Positions 21,059 to 32,245 of a stretch of 64,000 nucleotides of DNA are shown here, piece after piece. This DNA comes from Cheiracanthium punctorium (lineage: Eukaryota > Arthropoda > Arachnida > Araneae > Cheiracanthiidae). Under the pieces are notes generated by a model. It saw nothing but the letters and a program-made list of their open reading frames with translations. It was not told the DNA's origin and made no database searches. Where the stretch lies: positions 1 through 64,000 of the forward strand of contig JAWZYV010013174.1 in the NCBI GenBank assembly GCA_038373885.1, written 5' to 3'. The position numbers and the translations under genes were made by a program. Numbering within the stretch: the first letter of the stretch is position 1; each line of letters begins with the position of its first letter.

Positions 21059-21783
21059 GTTAATGAGGAATAAATTGCCTTTCTAGTAAATTCGACATTA
21101 AAAACCTAGGTAAAACGAGGAAATTGCTTGGTGTAGAATTCGAAGAAAAGGAAGGGAAGTTATTAATACACCAAATTGATTACATCAATAAATTGTGCAA
21201 AATGTTCAAAAAGTACAATTACCCTACAACTTCATTACCGATCAACGTAGGTACAATCCTATCAAAAACTCAATGCCCCAATACAAATGAAGAAACTGAA
21301 ATAATGTCTAAATTACCATATCGCAACATATTAGGTTGTTTAGCTTTTATAGCAAATAAAACTAGACCCGATATTTCATATTCGATAAATATTCTGTCTC
21401 AATTCCAGACTAATCCAGGTTTGAATCACTGGAATACTTTATTAAAACTATTAGGTTATTTGAATCAAACTAAATTTTATAAGTTAAATTTATCTCAAAC
21501 AACAAATTTGAATATAAATTGTTACAGCAATGCGGATTTTGCCAGAAACCGTGATGATCGTATTTCAGTAGGTGGGCTTATAACTTTCATTGATAATTCA
21601 CCTATAATATGGAGAACGTTTAAGCAAAAATGTGTTAGTCTATCCACTATGGAAGCTGAGTATATTTCTTTAACTGAAGCTGCGAAGGAGCTGTTATGGA
21701 CTATATTTTAAATGAATTGTCAACCTCTAATATAATTAATACCGAAATCTCGGGCTATCTTTATTGTGACAATCAAGCAGCCA

Positions 21784-22068
21784 TTAACCCATTTATGCCT
21801 AGCGTCCCTTTTTTGGGACAGCATTTTCGCTATCAGTCGAAATCGTTATTTATTTTTCCTAGCCTTTATTCACGAATATTGAACCTTAACTCTACAACAT
21901 GTTATAACATGACCCAGTAGGATGTTAACATTTCAATTTTTATACATAATGATTTTAAAATAAAGCATCCCTTGTCCAAGAAGTTGAGATCAGAAATTTA
22001 GCTATTATTTCTAATATGGCAAAAAAATCGAAGAAAGTCGCAAAAATAACTGGGCACGAATGGGTTAA
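21784..22068 (+). mobile_element. TTAA-type MITE, copy 2 (in Copia RNase H)
   Basis: 285 bp including the TTAA at both ends (21784-21787, 22065-22068). TIR TTAACCCATTTATGCC against GGGCACGAATGGGTTAA. It splits the Copia DNQAAI motif from the SRTKHIDIKFHF block, which resumes right after the second TTAA. No coding capacity. Confidence 0.9.
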
Positions 22069-22218
22069 TTTTTCAAAGTCTTCTATAGAGAATTCGCGCA
22101 CAAAGCATATAGATATAAAATTTCATTTTCTTAAAAGCTTAGTGATCGAAGACATATTTCAAATGAAATATATTCAATCTAAATTAAACTATGCTGATTT
22201 ATTTACTAAACCACAAAC

Positions 22219-24198
22219 AAAAAATCTGATGTGTCCAACACATGACTTCCTTGCACATCTATTAATTCAAAAATGTTTTTTACGCACTTCCTCTAAACTT
22301 ATTGTTTGAAAGAGATAAAATATCAATAATAGTAAGGTATAGCGATTTCTAGCCAAATATTTCGATATCGCCAAGTTGAGTTCAATTTGAAAGATTTCCT
22401 TCTGACACTTTATTTGGCGATATTTCACCAAAAGCCGACAAACTTGAGATAGTCTGCGAGATTTTAGGGATAGCCAAAGTAGTCATTGACCACCACTGAC
22501 TTTCAATGAATTGAATGCATTCATACACCTCAATGTATTTAAAGTCATTTGGCTCACCCTGTAAATAAATTCCTAGTCGATTGCTGTCAAAAAAGATATT
22601 GAAAACAGTTAGATATTATAATATAGTTCTAAATACAAAAGTTCAAAATTCTACGGGTTAAAGTTTTACAGTTATACAAAATACGAAATAATTTTTGGCG
22701 CCAAATTTGGCGATATTTCGGAGAAACTCGTCAATTTCGACGACATTTGGCGAGATTTTAAGCATGAACCAAACAATGACAGATTATCGCCAAATATGGC
22801 GATATTTCGCCAAAACTCGCCAAAAACGATGACAAATGGCGATATTTTGGGCATGGACCAAATAACTGAATATCGCCAAATTTGGCGATATTTCGCCAAA
22901 ACTCGCCAAGGCCGAGGACAGACGGCGGGATTTTGGGCATGTACCAAACAATGACCGTCTACAGTTGTATTATATTGAAGATGTCCATAGCCATTAAAGT
23001 ACTGAAATTCTTTTCCGTGGTTCTGTAAATAAACTCTCCAGTAGATTGGAACCAAAAATCGAGATGCACAACTAGATGTTACAACAATCTTATGTATGAA
23101 ATTTCATAATATTTTTTGAGATTTGAGAGTTAAATATGCACACACGTACACCAAAAGTCGCCAAGCTTGGCGACTTTTGGCATAGTTCTTGAGGGAGGCA
23201 CGTGACCGTGGTCGGACCATTACCTAACTTATGTGGTAGGACGGTATTGTGCTTGAAATGGATGAATGCCCCTAAAATTGCTATTGACCGTAATGTATTG
23301 GAAATCTTTTGAGTGTTCCTGTAGCTGAACTATAAATGATAAAGACACTTTTTTTAATGGAGAAATTCATTTTCTAACGATTTACAGCATATATCACTTC
23401 TGAGTCGTTTGAAATAGCCCAATACCTCTAAAAAACGCTTTGATGAATTTCGGCCCATAGAGCGTAATGTATTTCGAATCTTTTGGGTGGTTCTGTAGAT
23501 AAACTGTCCAGTCGAATGGAACCGAAAGGGGAGGTGCACAACTAGATGTTACAACAATCCTAAATATAAAGTTTCAACATTCTACACCTAATAGTTTTTG
23601 AGATATGCGAGTTTAATGAATTTCGGCCCATTGAGCGTAATGGATTTCGAATGTTTTGGGCAGTCCTGTAGATAAACTATCCAGTCGAATGGAACCAAAA
23701 GGGGAGGTACACAACTAGATTTTACAAATATCCAAAATATGAAGTTTGGACATTCTACGCCTAATAGCTTTTGAGTTAGGCGAGTTTAATGAATATCGGC
23801 CCATAGAGCGTAATGTATTTCGAATCTTTTGGGCGGTCCTGTACATAAACTATATATTCGATTGCGACCAAAAGGGGAGGTGCACAACTAGATCATAGAA
23901 CAATCCTAAATATCAAATCTCAACATTCTACGACCAATAGTTTTTGAGATATGCGAGTTACATACATACGTACGTACGTACAGACGGCATGGAAAAACTG
24001 GCCACAATAGACTGGCCGTTGGTCAAAATGAGTTGCAGACGCATTAATATGATCGTGCATGATAGCCTACGATGAGATGCATCGAAAAAATTTTTTTAAT
24101 TCAATTTAGAGGTAGTCAAAATCGGTTTTTTTTGTCGAAATTTGGCCCCCAAAATTTTTCGGGATCACATTACTTCCTTATACTACGTACAAGGAAGT
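22219..24198 (-). mobile_element. 2 kb hairpin-ended repeat, copy 3
   Basis: Reverse orientation: begins AAAAAATCTGATGTGTCC, ends ACAAGGAAGT. Same internal order as copy 1 mirrored, with TTTGGCGCCAAA at 22694-22705. It interrupts the very end of Copia pol after FTKPQT. Twelve bases (24199-24210) separate it from copy 4 in the same orientation. Confidence 0.88.
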
Positions 24199-24210
24199 AA
24201 AAATGGACTT

Positions 24211-26386
24211 AAAAAATCTGATGTGTCCAACACATGACTTCCTTGAACGTCCATTAGATCAAAAATATTTTCGACGCACTTCCTCTAAATTTATTTGTTT
24301 GAAAGAGATAAAATATCAATAATAGTAAGGTTCAGCAATTTCTAGCCAAATATTTCGATATCGCCAAGCTGAGTTCAATTTGAAAGATTTCCTTCTGACA
24401 CTTTATTTGGCGATATTTCACCAAAAGCCGACAAACTTGAGATAGTCAGCGAGATTTTGGGGATAGCCAAAGTAGTCAGTGAGCACAGACCTTCAATGAA
24501 TTGAATGCATCTATACACCTCAATGTATTCAAAGTCATTTGGCTCACCATGTAAATAAATTCTCAGTCGATTGCTGTCAAAAAAGATATTGAAAACAGTT
24601 AGATATTACAATAGTTCTAAATACAAAGTTAAAAAAATCTACGGGTTAAAGTTTTAGAGTTATGCAAAACAGGAAATAATTTTTGGCGCCAAATTTGGCG
24701 ATATTTCGGCGAAACTCGTCAATGTCGACGACATTTGGCGAGATTTTAAGCATAAACCAAACAATGACAGATTATCGCCAAATTTGGCGATATTTCGCCA
24801 AAACTCGCCAAGAACGATGACAAATGGCGATACTTTGGGCATGGACGAAATGACTGACTATCGCCAAATTTGGCGATATTTCGCCAAAACTCGCCAAGGT
24901 CGAGGACAGACGGCGAGATTTTGGGCATGTACCAAACAATGACTGTCTACAGTTGTGTTATAATGAAGATGTCCATAGACATTAAGGTACTGAAATTCTT
25001 TTCGGTGGTCCTGTAAATAAACTCTCCAGTAGATTGGAACCAAAAATCGAGATGCACAACTAGATGTTACAACATTCTTATATATGAAATTTCATAATAG
25101 TTTTTGAGATTTGAGAGTTAAATATGCACACACGTACACCAAAAGTCGCCAAGCTTGGCGACTTTTGGCATAGTTCTTGAGGGAGGCACGTGACCGTGGT
25201 CGGACCATTACCTAACTTATGTGGTAGGACGGTATTGTGCTTGAAATGGATAAATGCCCCTAAAATTGCTATTGACCGTAATGTATTGGAAATCTTTTGA
25301 GTGTTCCTGTAGCAGAACTATAAATGATAAAGACACTTTTTTTAATAGAGAAATTCATTTTCTAACTCTTTACAGCATATATCACTTCTGAGTCGTTTGA
25401 AATAGCCCAATACCTCTAAAAAACGCTTTGATGAATTTCGGCCCATAGAGCGTAATGTATTTCGAATCTTTTGGGCGGTCCTGTAGATAAACTATTCAGT
25501 CGAATGGAACCGAAAGGGGAGGTGCACAACTAGATGTTACAACAATCTTAAATATAAAGTTTCAACATTCAACGCCTAACAGTTTTTGAGATATGCCAGT
25601 TTAATGAATTTCGGCCCATTGAGTGTAATGTATTTCGAATGTTTTGGGCAGTCCTGTAGATAAACTATCCAGTCGAATGGAACCAAAAGGGGAGGTGCAC
25701 AACTAGATGTTACAACTATCCAAAATATGAAGTTTCGACATTCTACGCCTAATAGCTTTTGAGTTAGGCGAGTTTAATGAATTTCGGCCCATAGAGCGTA
25801 ATGTATTTCGAATCTTTTGGGCGGTCCTGTACATAAACTATTCATTCGATTGCCACCAAAAGGGGAGGTGCACAACTAGATGTTACAACTATCCAAAATA
25901 TGAAGTTTCGACATTCTACGCCTAATAGCTTTTGAGTTAGGCGAGTTTAATGAATTTCGGCCCATAGAGCGTAATGTATTTCGAATCTTTTGGGCGGTCC
26001 TGTACATAAACTATGCATTCGATTGCCACCAAAAGGGGAGGTGCACAACTAGATCATAGAACAATCCTAAATATCAAATCTCAACATTCTACGACCAATA
26101 GTTTTTGAGATATGCGAGTTACATACATACGTACGTACGTACGTACGTACACACGTACGTACGTACGTACAGACGGCATGGAAAAACTGGCCACAGTAGA
26201 CTCGCCACTGGTCAAAATGAGTTGCAGACGCGTTAATATGATCGTGCATGCTAGCCTACGATGAGATGCATCGAAAAAATTTTTAAAATTCAATTTAGAG
26301 GTAGTCAAAATCGGTTTTTATGTCGAAATTTGGCCCCCAAAATTTTTCGGGATCACATTACTTCCTTATACTACGTACAAGGAAGT
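24211..26386 (-). mobile_element. 2 kb hairpin-ended repeat, copy 4 (longer)
   Basis: 2,176 bp, about 190 bp longer than its relatives because it has four rather than three ~173-bp internal units (GGGGAGGTGCACAAC near 25519, 25691, 25862 and 26038) and a longer GTAC microsatellite (~26129-26170). E2F-like palindrome at 24682-24693. Its hairpin end faces the hairpin end of copy 5. Confidence 0.88.
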
Positions 26387-26393
26387 AAATATT

Positions 26394-28378
26394 ACTTCCT
26401 TGTACGTAGTATAAGGAAGTAATGTGATCCCGAAAAATATTGGGGGCCAAATTTCGACATAAAAACCGATTTTGACTACCTCTAAATTTAATTTAAAATT
26501 TTTTTCGATGCATCTCATCGTAGGCTAGCATGCACGATCATATTAACGCGTCTGCAACTCATTTTGACCAGTGGCGAGTCTACTGTGGCCAGTTTTTCCA
26601 TGCCGTCTGTACGTACGTACGTATGTACGTACGTATGTATGTAACTCGCATATCTCAAAAACTATTGGTCATAGAATGTTGAGATTTGATATTTAGGATT
26701 GTTCTATGATCTAGTTGTGCACCTCCCCTTTTGGTGGCAATCGAATGGATAGTTTATGTACAGGACCGCACAAAAGATTCGAAATACATTACGCTCTATG
26801 GGCCGAAATTCATTAAACTCGCCTAACTCAAAAGCTATTAGGCGTAGAATGTCGAAACTTCATATTTTGGATAGTTGTAACATCTAGTTGTGCACCTCCC
26901 CTTTTGATTCCATTCGACTGGATAGTTTATCTACAGGACTGCCCAAAACATTCGAAATACATTACACTCAATGGGCCGAAATTCATTAAACTCGCATATC
27001 TCAAAAACTGTTAGGCGTTGAATGTTGAAACTTTATATTTAGGATTGTTGTAACATCTAGTTGTGCACCTCCCCTTTCGGTTCCATTCGACTGAATAGTT
27101 TATCTACAGGACCGCCCAAAAGATTCGAAATGCATTACGCTCTATGGGCCGAAATTCATCAAAGCGTTTTTTAGAGGTATTGGGCTATTTCAAACGACTC
27201 AGAAGTGATATATGCTGTAAAGAGTTAGAAAATGAATTTCTCCATTAAAAAAAGTGTCTTTATCATTTATAGTTCTGCTACAGGAACACTCAAAAGATTT
27301 CCAATACCTTACGGTCAATAGCAATTTTAGGGGCATTCATCCATTTCAAGCACAATACCGTCCTACCACATAAGTTAGGTAATGGTCCGACCACGGTCAC
27401 GTGCCTCCCTCAAGAACTATGCCAAAAGTCGCCAAGCTTGGCGACTTTTGGTGTACGTGTGTGCATATTTAACTCTCAAATCTCAAAAACTATTATGAAA
27501 TTTCATATATAAGAATGTTGTAACATCTAGTTGTGCATCTCGATTTTTGGTTCCAATCTACTGGAGAGTTTATTTACAGGACCACCGAATAGAATTTCAG
27601 TACCTTAATGTCTATGGACATCTTCATTATAATACAACTGTAGACAGTCATTGTTTGGTACATGGCCAAAATCTCGCCGTCTGTCCTCGACCTTGGCGAG
27701 TTTTGGCGAAATATCGCCAAATTTGGCGATAGTCAGTCATTTGGTCCATGGCCAAAGTATCGCCATTTGTCATCTTTCTTGGCGAATTTTGGCGAAATAT
27801 CGCCAAATTTGGCGATAATCTGTCATTGTTTGGTTTATGCTTAAAATCTCGCCAAATGTCGTCGACATTGACGAGTTTCGCCGAAATATCGCCAAATTTG
27901 GCGCCAAAAATTATTTCCTATTTTGTATAACTCTAAAACTTTAACCCGTAGATTTTTTAACTTTGTATTTAGAACTATTGTAATATCTAACTGTTTTCAA
28001 TATCTTTTTTGACAGCAATCGACTGAGAATTTATTTACATGGTGAGCCAAATGACTTTGAATACATTGAGGTGTATAGATGCATTCAATTCATTGAAAGT
28101 CTGTGGTCAATGACTACTTTGGCTATCCTTAAAATCTCGCTGACTATCTCAAGTTTGTCGGCTTTTGGTGAAATATCGCCAAATAAAGTGTCAGAAGGAA
28201 ATCTTTCAAATTGAACTGAGCTTGGCGATATCGAAATATTTGGCTAGAAATCGCTAAACCTTACTATTATTGATATTTTATCTCTTTCAAACAAATAAAT
28301 TTAGAGGAAGTGCGTCGAAAATATTTTTGATCTAATGGACGTGCAAGGAAGTCATGTGTTGGACACATCAGATTTTTT
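26394..28378 (+). mobile_element. 2 kb hairpin-ended repeat, copy 5
   Basis: Plus-strand copy starting seven bases (AAATATT) after copy 4, so the two form a ~4.2 kb inverted repeat. It has three internal units and TTTGGCGCCAAA at 27897-27908, and ends CACATCAGAT-T(6). Sequence on the right (GTTGATAAAATATTTATT) could be the 3' remainder of the Copia element. Confidence 0.88.
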
Positions 28379-29284
28379 GTTGATAAAATATTTATTCAAC
28401 CTTAGAGTAAAGTGAATCAAACTGATTCAACATGCCGGTGTGCATATTTTGTTATAATGTTTAAAGCCATTTTACGTTAGTGTAATGTTGACGCAATGTA
28501 TTTTTATATTAAACGGTTAAAAAAAAAAAAAAAAAAAAAAAATCAAATTTTCTTCATTTAAAGTTTGCCCGTACGCGAGAGGCGGGCCATTGATAGGAAA
28601 AATAGCTATCGCTTGCCGCGATAAGTTCCCAATCTGAAATCTCGCGTGCGTTCATAAACTCAGTGACTATTTTCACTGCATTCTAAAACTCGGTAACTAT
28701 CGTTACTGTTCGTAACATTGCGTCATCAACTTATTTTCTATAACCTGACACATGCAAATTACGTTTATCTGTGTCAAAACCGTACTTCCACCGTCAACTA
28801 CGTCAACGGACTTCAATTGCATATAAACTGCAATGTGTGATGAGACGACAAGCAGTCTATTATACCGGCCAGATGCCGTGGTTGTTTTTCATATGTTTTA
28901 TTTATACCAAGTTGTTCTAATAAATTATTTTTAAACTATGTGCTGGTCATGACTGTCTTCCACACACCCACTGCCTTTCTTTAACCTGCTAAGTGTCATA
29001 TCCTGACAAAGTTTTTACTCATAATTCCATTAAATATTGTATTAATGCCATTGAAAACATGTGAGTAAAGCAACGGAGCTTGCTCCACGGAATGCTACTT
29101 TCTGTATTCGGTGCGTAGGCCTTGTTTATCGGTGGTGACGAGTTGGGTCGCCGCCTGTAACAACAGTGAGACAGTCAGCAGGATCGCCGCCTGTTCGGTG
29201 AAAGACTTCACACAGTGGCTCTGACAAGAGCCGGCCCACTTATCCACTGAACAGTCATCAGACAAGATGTTGCTTCAAAACAGG
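28379..29284. other. Non-coding stretch, probably mixed repeat debris
   Basis: Begins with possible Copia 3' sequence, contains a ~24-base A run (28519-28541), then a moderately GC-rich segment with LTR-like features (AATAAATTATTT near 28919). No gene recognised. Confidence 0.4.
28836..28897 (+). repeat. 62-bp repeat, copy 1
   Basis: TGTGATGAGACGACAAGCAG... to ...TTTTTCATATGTT; a second copy lies at 29380-29441 with one A/G difference. Confidence 0.9.
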
Positions 29285-29531
29285 TAGGGAGTAATGTCGA
29301 CGCGCAGGGAGCACAGTCGACGTTCTCAGGAACGAACGCCCGAGAACTGTTTCGCAAATGGGAAAGCTGTTTCGCAAGGTGTGATGAGACGACAAGCAGT
29401 CTGTTATACCGGCCAGATGCCGTGGTTGTTTTTCATATGTTCGCAAGCTGTTTCGCAAGGGGGAAAAATATACGTCACTTCCTTTACTGAGCGTTACTTC
29501 CGTTAGAAAAAAAAATCTGAGTTACTCCCTA
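29285..29531. mobile_element. Possible short TIR element
   Basis: TAGGGAGTAA at 29285-29294 and its exact inverse TTACTCCCTA at 29522-29531 bound 247 bp. No convincing target duplication. The inside carries repeated GCTGTTTCGCAAG strings with the second 62-bp copy between them, so the unit is rearranged. Confidence 0.4.
29380..29441 (+). repeat. 62-bp repeat, copy 2
   Basis: Near-identical to 28836-28897 and inserted between two GCTGTTTCGCAAGG-like strings. It looks like a templated insertion of upstream sequence. Confidence 0.85.
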
Positions 29532-29532
29532 G

Positions 29533-30405
29533 TTGCGCCTAAAGAAGTTTTACTTCAAAAAGGATGCTCTTTTTAGGGTCTATGTGATTCATCCCTGCAA
29601 AAGTGAATGCTTTTATTTGAGAATGTTACTGCATGTTGTAAAAGGTCCAACATCTTTTGTACATCTGAGAACTGAAGAAAGTGTTATTTACAATATTTAT
29701 CAAGCAGCATGCAAAGCTAGGGGTCTCTTGGAAGATGATTCTCACTGGGAAAACACATCATCAGTAGCTGCTATGTGTAGTTCACCTAGATTCCTAGATC
29801 ATGGAGATATTTGTTTGTCATCATTGTAGCGTTTTGTCAAGTGGCCGACTCTGTTAGTCTATGGAATAAATTTCAAGAAAATATGGCAAATGACATTCTG
29901 ATTCGGCGACGGTGAAAATTATTTTTAGATGATGTTCAATTTGACCAAAACACCTTTGATGAAGCGTTATTTGAATTGAACAAAGTAGTGCAATTACTTT
30001 CGGGTAAATCTCACTCAAGGATTTTGGTCTGCCGATGCCAACTAATATAACTAACTCAGATTTAACCAATGCCGAATACACAAGAGAAATATACGATCAA
30101 TCAAGACTGATACAAGTTGTAGCTCAAGATGAATCTCGCTTCAACATCGATCAAAAAATTCACTGCGTTACTATCATCAATTGATAAGAATGAAGGGAAA
30201 TTAATTTTCCTTGATGCTCCAGGAGGCACAGGGAAAAGATTTTTAATCAATTTGCTTTTAGCGAAAGTAAGATCTACTGGTAAAATAGCATTAGCCGTGG
30301 AATCATCCGGCATTGCAGCTACACTTTTACAAGGAGGCCGAACCGCACACCTGACATTTAAGGGAATGGTGGGCTATGACATTACCAAAAATTCGCAAAT
30401 TTTTT
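29533..30405 (+). pseudogene. Helitron Rep/helicase remnant
   Basis: Translation gives Helitron replicase/helicase blocks in order: a YVIHPCKSECFYLRMLLH-type block, then RTEESVIYNIYQAACKARGLLEDD, then (after a stop and frameshift near 29829) a QVADSVSLWNKFQENM-type block, a DEALFELNKVVQLL segment, and from 30129 the helicase Walker A, DAPGGTGKRFLINLLL, followed by ALAVESSGIAATLLQGGRTAH. The final T of GKT is R here. The frame changes at least twice and the rest of the helicase is missing, so it is dead. It ends near 30405 before Gypsy integrase sequence begins. Confidence 0.85.
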
Positions 30406-30733
30406 AAAATTTATTCATATTCTATGATTTTTACTGTATCTGAAACAAAAAACATGGAAAATATCCGGGCACGGTTTGAAGACGTGCATCATTTTGCCCG
30501 GGAGCGGATCAACCTGAACACGGAGAAGATGAAGACTCGCTATACTATGGGACACGAGTTCAACGTAGGTGACAAAGTTTGGCTCTGGAATCCTACTATA
30601 CTTCGCTCGCACTTAACCTGATAGCATTGGGAAAGGTACAGCGACCGATTTACAGCTTTGATAAGTTGAACCGCGTGTATCACTCCGAGAATTCGCTCTT
30701 TCACTTGCTTGGTGTACCGCAGTTGGCTGTTAA

Positions 30734-31552
30734 TATAAGGTGACCATACGTCCTCGAAATTCGAGGACAGTCCCCAAATATAGATTTTTTTTCATTTTGT
30801 CCCCGAAAATACTTTGTCCCCAAATGTCCCCAAATTTAAAGATTTGTACTTTTTTTCCCTGATAGTTTCCGTTTAGTTTATTTCTTTCAGAAAAAACTGA
30901 AGAAATAAGAAAAATAAACCGACTAAAAGTGCCATATACTCAGAGAAACCATGAAATTCGATCTCTGAAAACGTTTGTTGTCATTGTGTGAGTAGCGTGT
31001 TTCAATAAAGTATTCGAGTATGAGCCAAATTTCCCATTTCAGTTTTGTTAATGATTAATCGCTTTTCACGAAGAATCATGCTTTAAATATGAAATGGACG
31101 TATGAAATTTTTCTTCCACTCGAATACTTTTTTTAGAGGGTGTACAAAGTTTCATGAAAAATTATCACAAAATGAGCCAATGTAAAAAGCAATGTCTTCT
31201 GATAAATACAAATACTATGCCAAGAGTTAAATTTTGAATGAATTGCAATATTTCAACATGATGCTCCTTTCATATTTCTGGTTTAAATAAATATTTATAA
31301 ATGAATGAAATACTTCTATTAATTTATTAGAAATGAGAATACACAATTGATATAAAAAGCTCTTAGATTTCATTTTTAAGTATCAAAGTCAGTCAAGATT
31401 TAAAGTATGGGTATACTGGTACAATACATGGTAATATGTTGTGTCCTCGAATAAGTCTTCAAAAATATTTTCTAGTGTCCCCAAATTTCCCTTGGATTCG
31501 AGGACAATGTTTGATTTGTCCCCAAAATACTGTTTAGATATATGGTCCCCTT
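30734..31552. mobile_element. Nested GGTGACCATA-type MITE
   Basis: Left end ATAAGGTGACCATA, right end TATGGTCCCCTTAT (inverse with one mismatch), flanked by GTTAAT on both sides. Next to each end is a second inverted motif (TTCGAGGACA). A GGTGACCA-type terminus of this kind recurs at 48653. It is itself interrupted near 30995-31148. Confidence 0.6.
30995..31148. mobile_element. Degenerate mariner-type MITE
   Basis: Ends near AAAGTATTCGAGTATGAG and CTCGAATACTTTTTTTAGAG are inverted and match the termini of the better copy at 34129-34340. Confidence 0.5.
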
Positions 31553-32245
31553 ATGTTAATCTATTACTTGGCACAGGACAGCTCCCTTACGTACGGTATA
31601 GTGGCTTCTTCCGCCTCCGACCTTCTTTCTCCCCTACACGCGGGCAATTCGTCCGACGCAGTTGGTCAGTGGTCTGAAAAATACACTATTAGCGGTACCG
31701 TACAACAAAAGATGAGAATATGGAATAGCGGGGTGGTAGAGTTTGGCGGAATCGGGGGTTGCCAGGTCACTGTCAACGAAGCCTGTGGTCAAGACTGAAT
31801 TTTTCGCCAAGAGTGTGAAAGTTCTAATTGGTGGAAATCGTTCAATGACGATGCATGAGCGATTTATTGTTAACTCTTTAAAATTGCAAATGTTTCTTTA
31901 CTAAGTGCTCATACAAACAGTAACTTGTTAAACTGAGTATCATTTGAAGGATTTTAGACAAAAAATTAAAAACTAACGTCTTGAAATCCGCAAAAATATG
32001 CGAACTATATCTTTTCGAGGATTCACACTTCATTCTACCTTTGGCAATACTGTCAGGTTAAGTGCGATTCTACTATAGACGGAAAGGCCTGTCTCCCAAG
32101 CTGCAATCGCTGTGGGACAGTCCTTACACAGTCCTAAACAGACTAAACGACATTATCGTACGGATTCGTAAGTCACCTAACTCGAAACCAAGAGTTGTTC
32201 ATTACGATCGGCTAGCCATTTACTGCGGTTGTAATTAATTACTTG

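Larger units (their letters stand above)
18489..22218 (+). pseudogene. Copia pol remnant: integrase tail, RT, RNase H
   Basis: Copia-type pol lacking its 5' part. It begins at SVKHLRVFGTLAYF, the C-terminal integrase region, followed by an acidic linker. RT pieces follow at 19956-20770 (NRWVYTLK block, YVDDIIIF active site near 20740) with a stop near 20138 and frameshifts near 20280 and 20515. The RNase H segment 21124-21711 includes TRPDISYSI and STMEAEYISL. The end (SRTKHIDIKFHF, ADLFTKP) runs to 22215. It is split by a hAT element and two MITEs and then by 2 kb repeats. Sequence from 28379 may be its 3' continuation. Confidence 0.87.
30601..32069. mobile_element. 1,469-bp TIR element in the Gypsy B integrase
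   Basis: Ends carry about 30 bp of inverted repeat: TCGCACTTAACCTGATAGCA at 30607 against the inverse ending 32067. Both flanks read CTACTATA (30593-30600, 32070-32077), an 8-bp duplication, which argues for a hAT- or P-like element. TTAA inside the TIR could mislead toward piggyBac. It contains a further nested element (30734-31552). No transposase found. Confidence 0.65.
30456..32245 (+). pseudogene. Gypsy B integrase C-terminus, split by an insertion
   Basis: 30456-30600 encodes the end of a Gypsy integrase (block NVGDKVWLWNP, preceded by a helical ARERINLNTEKMK segment). It resumes at 32070 with the GLSPKLQSLWDSPYTVLNRL block and ends VVHYDRLAIYC near 32226. The two parts are one base out of frame. 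LTR B follows ~360 bp downstream, so this is the 3' end of a second Gypsy of the same LTR family as A. Confidence 0.8.

Noticed and set aside
22219..24198. Canonical Helitron termini for the 2 kb repeats
   Set aside because: No CTRR end and no A|T insertion site; only a Helentron-like possibility remains.
29294..29506. 70-residue arginine-rich frame on plus strand
   Set aside because: Spans the 62-bp duplicated segment and simple GCTGTTTCGCAAG repeats; a product of rearrangement.
30601..32069. piggyBac element defined by the TTAA near each end
   Set aside because: Inverted similarity continues beyond TTAA and an 8-bp duplication lies outside, so TTAA is internal to the TIR.
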